Source: Sphaerolaimus hirsutus (lineage: Eukaryota; Nematoda; Chromadorea; Monhysterida; Sphaerolaimidae). Taken from it: 64,000 bases of DNA. The stretch is from contig OZ038452.1 in NCBI GenBank assembly GCA_964036195.1, positions 25,617,785 to 25,681,784 of the forward strand, given 5' to 3'. Under the pieces are notes generated by a model. That model had not been told where the DNA came from. It ran no database searches and saw nothing but the letters and a program-made list of their open reading frames with translations. Each line of letters begins with the position of its first letter. Positions within the stretch are counted from its first letter, which is position 1. The position numbers were made by a program, and so were the translations under genes. Shown here piece by piece: positions 47,313 to 59,000 of the stretch.

Positions 47313-50300
47313 TTAGCTCAGCATAGCACCCATATAGCAGCAAGTATTCGGGCACTGATTCTGTGGCTGTTCCACCTGGCAAACAGACTGACCAGGGCAC
47401 TGGAAGTTTTGGCCACACTGTCCAATTGCTTGGCCAGTTTGGCAACCACACTGCTGCTGTGCTGGGCCCAATGGACCAGGCTGGTTGTCTGCAAATAAAA
47501 ATTGAATTGAATGGGTAAATATTTACACAAACACAAACACATAGATCCACAAAGTCTCAGGTATGCTGCTTCAAATTGAAAATCACTCACTAGGGTCGAA
47601 TGTGCATACTTGGAGCTGCTCATTGAAGATTGTGCCGGGGGCACAGCACATTTTCCTCCATCTGCCGCAGAACTCGTTACCGGGGGCTGGCTGGCACTGC
47701 AGGTAGAATTTCGGGTCCTGGTGAGCCTTCAATGGGTCGATCATCCAGCTGCAGATACCATTTTCCTGTGCTTGAGCAACACCTCCTTGTTGAGCCACTG
47801 CGAGATAAGCATTGTTTCCATTGAGTACATAGTTGATCAATGATTCACACAGAAAGACAAACCAAGTGGGCATGGCTGAGGTGACACGATAGTTGGCTGG
47901 TTGCATCCACACTGCTGGGAGGGCTGGCTCGGGCACGCGCAACCAGATGGCTGGGGCACGCTGGGGTATGGCACTGGCACTGATGGGTACACTGGTGGTT
48001 GAGTGTAGATTGGCTGGGTTGGGATGACCTGCATGTTGGGTAGCCCAAATTCAGCTGGAAACATCTGTTGCTCAAGATTGGTAGTTTGTTGTTGTTGTTG
48101 TTGTTGTTGCGAATCCATAGGAGGAAAAGCATTGTGTTGTATCAGTGTGTCAGTTGGGTTCTCATACATAGCTAAAGACAGCACTTCATTTTGGATGGGA
48201 ACTGGTTGTGGTGGTTGTATTTTACCTTCTAGATTGTTAGTAGTAGTGAGTTCTCGTCCTGGTGAATGTTGATTGTGTTTAGTTTCTACTTTATTATCCA
48301 TTTGTTCAATTTCTTGGGCCTGATCACTAATGAAAAATTGCTGGCTGGCAAAAGGCGAATCTGGGGAATCAATCTGTTGAAGATTGATAATTGGATTTTC
48401 TTGTGATGGCTGAAAATTGGCCAGCTCCCCAGCATTCTCCGAAGGAGGTGCTAGGCTCTGTAGACCACTTAGACCTGGTTGCACAACATTTATATTATTT
48501 TCAAGATCTGGATTAGTAAATGAATCCTTCTGACTGCCTGCACCTGGACTGAAATCAAAGTCAGGAACAAAACCATTCACAGCCTCTACAGGGTTCTGTA
48601 AACTCTCTCCAGGTTGAACTTGCTCCAAATTGACAGCTGTTGGCAAATCAGCAATTTCTAGCCCAGGAACTCCTTGAAATGCAGGGAAGTTGAACATGGC
48701 ACCATTTGAATCTGGTAGTAGTGAGTTTGCACTATGATCTGTAATGAACTGGACTTCAAAATACTCAAAATGGAATGGTATTTTGAGTTAAAATTAGAAT
48801 AAATAAATTAATCACTACCTTCAACATCATGTTGTGGCAGTTGAAAGCTGATTAAAGATCTACGCAAGCGCTTCTTGTTAAACTGTTGCACTGTGCGACC
48901 AATGTGAGGATTGAAGAGAAATGCCATTATGGCGTGATGGAAAAGTTGCCAGAACAATAAGTACCGATTTCTCCCCAGTTTGTTATGGGATAAATATAAA
49001 TATGTATTAAGTGGTCCCATTTTAAAGACATTTTACACCTATATTTTTCCCCCTGGGGCTCTTAGTTTGAAGTATATTACATTGAGACTGACATGACAAG
49101 TGGGCACCATCCCAGTTAATGAATAATATCATTGAAAAGTGAACAGGGAATGCCTTTAAACTACCATGAAAATCCACTTAGTTAATCTCTACAACTTTGC
49201 GGAAATCGGGCGCTATCTTTCTAGCATTTTTTCCATCAATAATTACCACGTCGGGCTGGTAGACAGTGCCGCAGCCGGGCGCGCCTCCGCACTGCTGGGG
49301 GACAGCTTGCACGGGCACCTGCGAGTAGACAATACTCGCTTGTATCCTTGTTTAAAAGTGTTCATAATAAGTGCGCAACTTAAAATACCTATTTTGGCTG
49401 CCATAGAAAAGCATATTGAATCAGACAAGGCCAGAATCAAAAGAATTTATGCCAGTTATACTGGAGAGGACGCTATACATTGAATGCTACCATATTTTGA
49501 TGAATAGGGCTACGTAAATAATCGCACACCAAATTACCCTCAAAGTGGGATAAATGTGATGAGACATTTTTAAGTCCATTAATTTATTCAGATGTGAAAT
49601 GGTAGGTTCAATTAGACCACAACAAACCGCCTGGCATCCCCCGGTCTGGGCGCCGCACAGGGACACTTGAGCGCGGCGAATGGCCGACCGACCGACGCAG
49701 CGCCGCTTCACGGGCACGAACTCGAAGCCGGGCTTGCACTTGCGCAGGATCCACTGGCCCAGGTCGGGCCTGAGTGGCGGGGAACGTGTGGATGTGGGTG
49801 GAGGGAATGTAATGCAATGGATGCTATCATATTTTGATGACTAATGTTACGCGAAAAGTTCATCCAAAGTGGGAACGGTGTGATCAGACGAGGACATTTT
49901 TTCAATGTCCGTCGGTTTATTCAGATGGGATATGGTAGTTTTTACTGTAAGGTGTGCCATCAGTGTTCCCACAGGTGGACACAGACACCCAACCGCCAGC
50001 CCACAAACCTCTGCTGCTCCTCTGGAAGGTTGATGCACTCCAGGTAGTAGTCGGTCTCGTTGGTGGGCCGGGGGATGGCCGCCTCCAGCAGGCAGATGTC
50101 GTTCACCACGGCGCGCCAGTGCTCCAGGCGGCCCGACTTGGGGTCCTTGGCGAGCGCGCGCAGAAGCGCCTTGTTGCTGGTGTCCATGTCGAGGGAGGAG
50201 CACACGGCCGCCACCGCCGCTGATATTGGGTGGGCGGTTGGGGTTTGGAACTTGGTGGTTTGCATCAATGCAAATTGGTTTTAAAATAAGGGTATAATGG

Positions 50301-50499
50301 GCCCACACGCGCTAGTTGACATCGATACCGAATGTCAACTGGTGCCGATCCCGATTCAAAGCGCGCTGACGAGTGGACGAAGAACGTTCAAACGCAATCT
50401 TTGAATTGGGATCGGAACCAGTTGACATTTGGTGTCGATTTCAACTAGCGTGCGTGGGGCTAATGAGGGAAACGCACCGAAAATGATAAGGTGCTGCAT
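47313..50499 (-). CDS. Secreted protein with two chitin-binding type-2 modules
   Basis: Eight exons read on the minus strand give 594 residues: 50478-50499, 50009-50219, 49628-49769, 49247-49318, 48819-48882, 47863-48753, 47591-47797, 47313-47488. Phases agree at every junction. Start: MQHLIIFAAVAAVCSS is a classic signal peptide formed only when exons 1 and 2 are joined. Module 1 (exons 2-3) has NDICLL, DYYLEC, WILRKC and RRCV spacing; module 2 (exon 7) has NGICSW, KFYLQC, MCCAPGTIF and QVCTF, the six-cysteine pattern of peritrophin/CBM14 domains. Each is followed by short QCG-rich repeats. The 297-residue exon 6 is Gln/Pro/Asn-rich with an 8-Gln run, likely a flexible linker. It probably binds cuticular or peritrophic chitin. 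The joins through small exons 4 and 5 (weak acceptor at 48883) are least certain; two adjacent genes are the alternative. Confidence 0.75.
50297..50463. mobile_element. MITE with CGCTAGTTGA ends in intron 1
   Basis: Left GCCCACACGCGCTAGTTGAC, right its diverged inverse ending CAACTAGCGTGCGTGGGGC. The arms share AATGTCAACTGGT and CCCAATTCAAAG blocks with 24968-25288. It occupies most of intron 1 of the chitin-binding gene, ending 15 bp from the exon 1 donor. Confidence 0.75.
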
Positions 50500-50517
50500 G
50501 ATGATGCGCGCCGGGTT

Positions 50518-50752
50518 GCCGCAGCCAAATTATTGGGGAGTGAATGAATTTAGGCCTGATTCGAAAGGGGTGGGAATTTTTATTTTGTTCACCTGAAACT
50601 AAAACTGTTCAACTGAAACTTTATATTATGCCGCAGTCAAATTATTGAGAAGTAAATGAATTTAGGTCTGATTCGATAAGGATGGGACTGGGAAAGTTTA
50701 TCGTGTCCACTAAAACTAAAACTGTTCAACCAAAAGTCCAAAACTTTATATT
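50518..50752 (-). promoter_or_regulatory. Probable promoter with tandemly duplicated TATA region
   Basis: A unit of about 112 bp is repeated directly: GCCGCAG at 50518 and 50630, AATGAATTTAGG, CTGATTCGA and AACTAAAACTGTTCAAC in each copy. Both copies end in a minus-strand TATAAAG (50620-50625 and 50745-50750 on the plus coordinates). The proximal TATA box lies about 120 bp upstream of the ATG at 50499, a fitting distance for a core promoter of the chitin-binding gene. Start sites were not determined. Confidence 0.5.
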
Positions 50753-50869
50753 TCGACACGAAAATTGATGCAGTAGTCGCTTGAACTCAGTACAAAATCA
50801 GTGACTTTATAGCAAGTTCAACCAGCCACCACCAGTGGACACGCCGCACCGAGATGCGTTGTGAGCTAC

Positions 50870-51970
50870 AGGTTTGGAAGTCGGCTATAAATGGTCCAAG
50901 TTGGTCGAATGCGAAGCTATGAACGCTGCAGAGGCGACGCGGCCCGTTCTTCAACGGCGCGGCCGAGGCGGGTCCGCATTTTTCGAGTTTTTCGTTCGCG
51001 ATTCGCTCGTGAGCGCGCCTTCGGAGGAGACAAAGCGCGCAAATATCCCCCCCCCCCCGCCGCCGCGCGCAAAGCAGAACGTCCCATCTGGGCTGAAAGC
51101 TGCCGCGCCGCGCGACTTTGGATGATTGGGGCGGGGAGTCTGAGAAGGGCTTTGTGGGCGAGCCGCCGCCGCCGCGGCATAAAGTAGCTGATTGCCGGCG
51201 CGGCGGCGCGGCCGCCGCCCCGCCGCGCAGCGCAGCGCAACTTTTCGAGTATGGCCATTATTCGGTTGACACCCCGGGCCCCGCACAATGTGGACGGGCT
51301 AATGGGCTACGCCCTCCAAACCTGGGTGGAAATGCAACGGCGCAGAACGAGAAGCCCAAATCAAGTGTCTCAGATGGGTCTGGGCGGGCACAATGCGGCT
51401 GCGCGGCGACGCGCGAAAAAAAACTGCCCGACCTGAACGAAGCGCCAGTGCAAACAGACGGATGCCTTACAGATCCCGCAGGTCTGGGCATTGTGTCGGC
51501 GATATGGCCGGCCCACCTGTAGCCGCGAGTAAATGGCATTGACAATTTTGCGACGGGTTTTTTCAAAACGTTTTTAAAGTGTCGGAAGCTTCTTTGGACA
51601 GCGACAAAAGAATTTTGTGCAGTTATTTTGCAGTGACGATATAGCTAATCAGATTACATGGAACCTCACTTCTCCCCAAAAAACCTCTCCCCAACCCTAC
51701 GATCCACAAAAATGCGCGCGTCAACGGGGCGGCTCCGCTTTGTCTAGTTACAGGAGCCATTGGGACCGGTCAGTCGGGGCGGCCGCTGCCGCCGCCGCGG
51801 CGCAACTTTCTTCGGGGATCGCGATTGCGATACGTCGCGCATTCAGCCGCCACGTGCGCAACTTCAATCGGGGGCCATTCCATCGGGACACGTGAATTAG
51901 CTTCACCTGCCGCCGCGCGGCATAAAGTTGCGTCATATCGCAGTCGGCGTTTTTGCAGCGCGGCATAGGT
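50870..51970. other. CpG-rich region, no exon supported
   Basis: GC- and CpG-rich DNA with (GCC)n/(GCG)n tracts and C runs. Long frames are open on both strands in several phases (for example 50874-51288 and 51118-51522), as expected of this composition. None has a convincing start, splice site or recognisable motif. A promoter or CpG-island role is possible. Confidence 0.4.
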
Positions 51971-53011
51971 GGGATAGGAGGTTGGAAACTGGTATTTATT
52001 TTCGATGATTAGGTGTCAATTTGTCAACGTGTTGTCAATTTTTGCTTCCATTTCTTTTGAGGGCAGGTTGTTGAAAGGCGATAGTAGAGTCTTGCCATTG
52101 TTGCATTCATTGGGTATATCAAAGGAAAACTTCACACTACCCGTTTTCTGCAATATGTAAAAACATGGGAACATTGTAAGCTTCTCGAAGGAGTACACTT
52201 CTCAGTCAGTGTTAGGGATGTCAAAATGGGTTGCCATCTCTAGTCAGTGTCTTCAAATTGATTGATGTAAATTCCGATAGATTTTTTTCAACATAATTTT
52301 ATTCACAGCGCGTCAAGGCGGCAGACTTCAAATATTTTAATCCGCTTACAGCGCAGCGCTACGTATAATAATAGAATAAAGTAACAAAGAACGGAGTAAT
52401 ATTCAATTATTGAAAGTGCACCGTTTTTTCATCCAAGCTCAGAAATAGAATGTTGTCACATACAAAGGACTTTTTACAGACCACCCGAACGCGACGGAAT
52501 GAACCCCGTTTAAGACTGAACAAACAAATGGAACTGTTCGCTAAAAGCCAGCCACAGATATAAAGGAACAGCGATATGGCATAAAATCGAATGTCGCTTG
52601 AACTAGATGTTAGGTGGCCGCAATTTGCAGTTTAATTGTATGAGAAATCATTCGATGTTCGATTCTACGTGGGTCTGATTGGTAGTTAAATACCAACCAG
52701 ACACATGTTGGATCGGATAGCGAGCATTTCAAATGGATACACTGAACCAGACGGGCTGGAAAAAGTTCGTGCCTGAGCGCAGATGCGCCCAATGATTATC
52801 ACCAATTGCGCTTGTAAAAGCGCCATGGCGCTTCGCGCTATTTCACAGTGGCGTCAAACTAATAGAAAGTCTTTGGCGCCATTTTTCGATGGCGCCCGTT
52901 ACAAGCGACTGGCGTTGGCGCCAGTTCAAAACCAGCTGGCGCCATTGGCGCTCGGCCCCTGAAAAGCACCATGGCGCTTTTTTTACATACATAACTATCC
53001 ACCAACAGACG
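51970..53011. other. 3' flank of the patched-domain gene; GGCGCC fold-back
   Basis: No gene is seen. At 52813-52987 a fold-back element runs from TGTAAAAGCGCCATGGCGC to GCACCATGGCGCTTTTTTTA. It lies 24 bases beyond the stop codon at 53012-53014, so it is probably transcribed in the 3' UTR. Two- to eight-base GGCGCC/TGGCGC repeats fill it. Confidence 0.5.
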
Positions 53012-56000
53012 TCACGACCCGATCCGCTTTGACAAAGGCCAGTAAAGAGCGCGCAGCAAGCCAAGAAAGTCATCAGCGGCGGCGAATGCCACCGGCACAA
53101 GGAAGAGGCCGTGCAGCAGGCCGAGTAGGACCACCAGGGTGACGGTCTTGGCGAACACGTTGCCGATGTAGCTGCCCGCCGGCCACAGCGCCGACACCAC
53201 CAGCAGGGTGCTCAGGCCCGCCTGCCAGTGGGCACGACGTAATGTACTAAGGTGTATGTGTACTATTCAAAAGACATGCACATAAATGGCTGATGATGGA
53301 AAGTATTGATCTTATTGCTTCAATTAAAGACTTTGTAATGCAACTTATGATTTATGACAGTAATTTAAGCTTATTTATCAGCAAATTGGACATGCATTTT
53401 ATGACAAATTACTCCTCCCCTCGAAAAACCCAAAATTCTAATAAATCCCCAGTCACAAAATTCTGACGAGAAAATAACTCACCCTGGGGACTTGATCGAG
53501 GATTTACACTAAACACCATATCAAATATACGTATTGGACATATGCATATTTGATTCTACTTGGATGTTTGGAAATAATGGAACATAAATTGATGTCGAGG
53601 AACTCTGAAGAAAAGACCGACCATTCACCAGGGACATGAAGTTATCTGCCAATTTACACAGTAGATACAGTAACAAGAAAAGAACAACGCACGAAAAGCG
53701 TCGGCTGTGCCATTTCATCGAGAGTATGATGCACGCGTTCGATCTGCGTGCCGAACATGCCGCGCGCCTTGGAGTACCTGTGAACCACGTGCGCGGTGAA
53801 GTCCACGCTGAAGCCGACCGCCATGAGGATCGTGCCGGCGGCGAGGGGGTCCAGCGCCGTGCCCCACCAGTACAGGCCGCCGACCACGCCTGTGGGTAGG
53901 GTGCCCTGTTTGCGACACCGTACCGTAGTTTTCAAAATCACCGTGCGGTTTCCGACAAGATGTACCGGAATGCACCCAATGAGGTTGCTACATACATATG
54001 AGCATGTTGGCACACTAAAACTAAATGTGTGTGCGCATAAGCAGCCACGGGGAGGATAAATGATCAAAAATCGTTTTTTAAATGTTACGTCCAGGTCCAA
54101 TGTACCGTATATCCTCGCATAAGACCCAGAATTACTTTTTTCTTCTGAAGTTTTTGAGGTGGGGGGAGTTATTCAAGATGGTTATTCCAGGGGGGGGGGG
54201 GTATTTTTTCATCACCTGGCAACAGAGGGATTTGCAAATTATGCTCAGATTACGCTAAAAAAACGAGCAGTGGCCGATTTGCATACAGTACACACACGCG
54301 CTGCAACTAGTGATGTTAAAGGCACCGGGAAAAATGGCACCGCACCGCACCGGCACCTGTGCCAACACATGAAAAGGGCACCTGGCACCCTGGGGCACCG
54401 GCCAGAAAATGGCACCGCACCGCACCAGCACCGGTGCCTTTTGGAAAAAATGGCACCGGCACCGAAGGGCACCGGCGGGTTGCCGGTGCTAGCACCGAAA
54501 GGCACCGCACCGGGCTGGAATTTCTGAAGTGAATATCGGGCAGTTTCTCAGTGGTCTCACTTTTGGAAGCGCATATTTCCATGAATTTTCAACCGATTTT
54601 GATGGTTGAGCACTTAAAATGATAAGAATGATGTGGCAATCACTTTTATGAAGCAATTACAATGATTACAAATGAAAGATAAAATATTTAATTCACTGCA
54701 ATGTCCATAGCCACTATTGTCTACTGATCGGAATCGTTGCTGTACAGAGAATGGAACTATCTCTGTCATAAACTGACAACAAATTTTGAACAAACAAGTA
54801 AGATAAATATAAAATATAAAAATGATTTAAAATTCAACAAAATTTTAGATTCGTTCATCAGATCACGTATCGGGTGTAATGGATTTCACAGTAGGTATAT
54901 TTATTTGATGGGAGGTTTACAAAAAAGGCAAAAACGGTTGGGTAAATATATCGCTGTTTTTTGAAATATGAATACGCACATACTATGGACAAAATTGCAC
55001 AGCACATGAAGCCTTGGCCGGTGCCTTTCCCGGTGCCTTTTACTTTGGCCCGGTGCTAGCACCTTTGGCACCGGCAAAAAAATGGCACCGCACCGCACCG
55101 GCACCGGTGCTATTCTGAAAAAAATGGCACCGGCACCGGCATGGCACCCCTGAAGATTGCAATGGCACCGCACCAGCACCGGTTCTGGTGCCCTTCGGTG
55201 CCCAGCACCGGGGCACCGGTGCCCCGGTGCCTTTACATCACTAGCTGCAACATCAAGAACAAAAGTCGCCTCCCACCAACCAACCCAGGCAAACGGACGC
55301 CACAGTGGAAGCAGCCAGCAAAACGGCTATGGGCGAGTGAATGAACGCGGCGCACACGGCCGCCATGGCGGCGAGCGTGACCAGCGCGGCGCTGAGCGAC
55401 GTGGACTTGAGCGTGAGCATCTGGTCCACCAGGTAGCTGTCGTTGGTGAACGCCACCGGCTCGAGCCAGCCGTACTTTCGGGCGATGCGACGCACGCTGC
55501 GTGGGGAGATAACGCAAGTACCTATTTATGTACCGATACAAAAAAACTAAGATAGAGTAGATACCGTATTTCCTCGAAATACCCCCCGGGGGGTGATTGT
55601 TTCATAGTGGTCCCGAGAGGGGGGGGGGGTCAAACGAGGGGGGGGAGGTATTTCGAGGGGGGGGGGTTATTATTTCACAAGAAAATTTTTGAAAACCAAG
55701 TACGAAATTGTCGTCTGAAACGTACGCAGACGTCGAAAAATGCAACAAAAACCGCCATTTATAAGGTTCTATAGACTAATATTAGTATGTAGATGGTATG
55801 TACACTGTTCTAACGTGACACCGACATTGTTTTAACGTGTGTTCTGCAGTACACAGAACACAAACTACAGTTATTGTCATGTACGTTCCATTTACACTCA
55901 ATTTGGGGGGGGGGGTATTTCGAGGGGGGGGTGATTGTTTCATAGTGGTCTCGAGAGGGGGGGGGGGGGGGTCAAACGAGGGGGGGTATTTCAAGGGGGG

Positions 56001-59000
56001 GGGTATTTCGAGGATATACGGTAGTCGGATAAGCGATAGTGGAATTATTCTTCCCAGGGACGTATCCAGGATTTTTGAGCGGGGGAAGGCTGCTTGTTTA
56101 CGGGGGCCGGCGAACGGGGGGGGGGGCTCAGCCCCCCCCTAAATTTTTTCCCTATAGAGGGACGGAAAGGCGTTTTGGCGCTAGCGCCATACATAGGCGC
56201 CACGCCATGGCGCCATTGACATTGGCGCCAGCACCAGGAACCGCTTTATATGTATGTAAATATGCATACATATACAGCGAAACTCGCAAAAAATGTGTTC
56301 ATTTTCAACGAAATTGGTCTAAAGGGACCGATCCGTTGAAAATACCATGCGCGGAGAAGCAATTGCGCGCTAGCGCGCAATTTTTCAGAAACATCGAAAA
56401 ATATATAGGAAAAGTTGCATTTTCCGGGACGTTTTAGGTCTCACCCCGGGAAGGGGGGGTGGGCTGCAGCCCCCCCCCCCCCCCCCCCCCCCCCCTGGAT
56501 ACGTCCTTGATACTTCCATCAAGTAATTTGGAGGGGAAGTTACTGAAATGTGACTTAGGTATATTTAGGTGAAAATTATCATACCATGGATCTACTGGAT
56601 ATTCTCATAATGAATCATTTTTCCGTCAACATTTTTTTTGCTATTTCTCTCTCTCAGCACCTTGAACGAACATCGAATCAAACAACCCTCATTCACAAAC
56701 ACATAAGTATTTTCATGCGGCACACCTTGCGACAATTTCGGCACGCGTATTCCAATCGGCAGCATCAGTGAAAGCCACAGTAAACATGAAGCTATCGACT
56801 GTGACAGTGTCATTCCTGCAGAATGAAAAAACTTATCATAAAAAAATTCGATATATAATCCAAATACAGGGGTCTCCAAGGGACAGCCCCATCCCCAATC
56901 GGCCAGCTATCTACCGTAAATCATCGAATACCTCCCCCTGTTGTGAGCGTGGGGGAAAATGACTCCCCCTCGAATACCCCCCCTCACTGATTGATGCCGC
57001 AAATGCATCGTGTCCCATCAAAAAACATACGATGAAACCACACAGACCAAAAGAGGCATGGTCTGATTCATAGAATGCAAGTGCAGAGCAGCCGCAGCGT
57101 GCAACGATAATCTCATAAGAATGTTTTACCTTCGGCGGCGACGTATTTACGCTGTTATGTATGCAGTTTTATCCTTTTTTCTGCTTAGTTTCCTGAATAT
57201 TCTGACGAAAAAATAACTCTCCACTCGAATAACTCGACAAAAAAATAACTCCCCCGGTACTATAATAAATATTCGAGAAATTACGGTATCTATCACGGAG
57301 GCAGCTTGGCAGGGGTCTTCTAGATTTTGACCCTCCGGGGGTTGGATAGATACCTGAGCGGCCTCCGGAATAGAGAGTTAGCTGGGCGGTTTGGGGGACG
57401 CCCACCCAACCCTCCTTGGATACCCCTGCCGCTTGGCTATCTATTTATGTAGCAAATTTTGGTAGCTTTCACCCCCAAAATTACTATTTTCGGCCATAAA
57501 AATGGTTACCTCACACATGTTTTTAGTAGCTATTTTTAACCTATATTTTTGCGATTTTACCCCTTTCTGCTTTCTATACCTCGAAAAAATCTATACATTG
57601 AGCCCCCTCCAAGAAATTATTTCGGCTATCTATCCCTCCGCGTGAGCGATTTACTACACACAGTGAGCCTCGCACACGGTAAAAATCATGGAGACCCCAG
57701 ATGTAATCAAGCATAATACCTGCAGTTATAAACCAACACTAGTCTGTAGTTGACGTACGGCTGCCAAAAGGCAAACTCGTTAAACGCCAGGAATTCCGGC
57801 AGGGCGTTGAAGTCAAACGCAGCACCTGGTGCCCGTTGTAAAAATTCAGGGTTCGCATCCAAAAGTCGCTCATAATCGACCAGCCAAAGTCTGGTGCCGT
57901 TCGGCGCGGCCAGGTGGGCAGTCCCAAACCCTGTGAAATGCCCTGTAAATGTCAAATGCCATGTAAAAGACCGTGTCAAATGTCATGTAAATGATCTTGT
58001 GAAATGTCAAATGTCATAATGGCAAAGTGTCAAAAGTCATGTGAAATGCCCTCTAAGGTGGCAAACGTACGTTTGCCATTTTCAAGAGCGTTTTACATGA
58101 GTTATGACACTTTGCAAGACATTTGACATTTAACGGGGTCTTTCATATGACATTTGATACAGGACATTTTACAAGGTCTGGGACTGGCACCAGGGGGGCG
58201 TGGCCTAATTCATCGACGAATCGCCAGAACAGCAGTCGCTGATTGGTGCCGTTTGTGTTTACGGCGAACGGCTGCCGCACGATAACGAACACGTCGAAAC
58301 GCTCGTTGAGCACGAAGCGAGACCGCAAGTCGTACAGCTGGAATTTTTGTGAGGTTCCGCACGAGACATAGGCATACAGGATTCGCACGTAAATATATTT
58401 CAACTTTCTGATTCAGGAAATAGCCATTCTAGCCGAGAAATAGCAAGTTTTAGTGACCACACAGACACATTTGTGACCGGAGTAAACAAGAGTATCAGAA
58501 CACATTTTTCTACATGCAAACTTTCCTCCGATTTTAAATTTTTACCACAAATGCCTTGTTCAGAAAAGAAATAATAACCTTGTCTTAATAACAAGCCGAA
58601 AATACTAGACACAAAAACACCCCCACGTAGGGTTGGAAAAAAATCAATTTTTTTTAAACGCCTTGATAAAAAAAATTGATTAAAAAAATTAAAATCAGAT
58701 TTTTTAAATCGTCCAAAATGGGGGTATAGAGAAAGATTATGTGTATGTTTAGTGTCAGACAATGTATTGTTATGTATGTTGCGGTCATATAATGACTGTG
58801 GAGTCATGGGATAGCATTGTAGTGATTTCTTTCAAAAATATTCATTTTTAAGTCAACTTATTACGTATGTCGCATTTTATCGAATATTCATGACTTCGAG
58901 TGAAGTTCAGCATGGAATAGTGCTTAAATAATTAACGCTGTCAGAGACAGCTCATGCATTGACAGTGATGTTACACACTGTAGAAGTATGTGGGAGCACA

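Noticed and set aside
48097..48122. TTG microsatellite as a stand-alone repeat
   Set aside because: It encodes an in-frame Gln run in exon 6 of the minus-strand chitin-binding gene.
49166..49483. 105-codon plus-strand frame
   Set aside because: It lies antisense to exon 4 of the chitin-binding gene, which has matching phases and cysteine spacing; the plus-strand reading has no features.
50874..51566. Long GC-rich frames, some over 120 codons
   Set aside because: Open in several phases on both strands, as expected for CpG- and GCC-rich DNA; no supporting splice sites or motifs.
56461..56495. Very long C run as telomere-like or assembly gap sequence
   Set aside because: It is part of the hAT-like element's inner G/C tract; related C runs occur in its short copy at 62930-62948.
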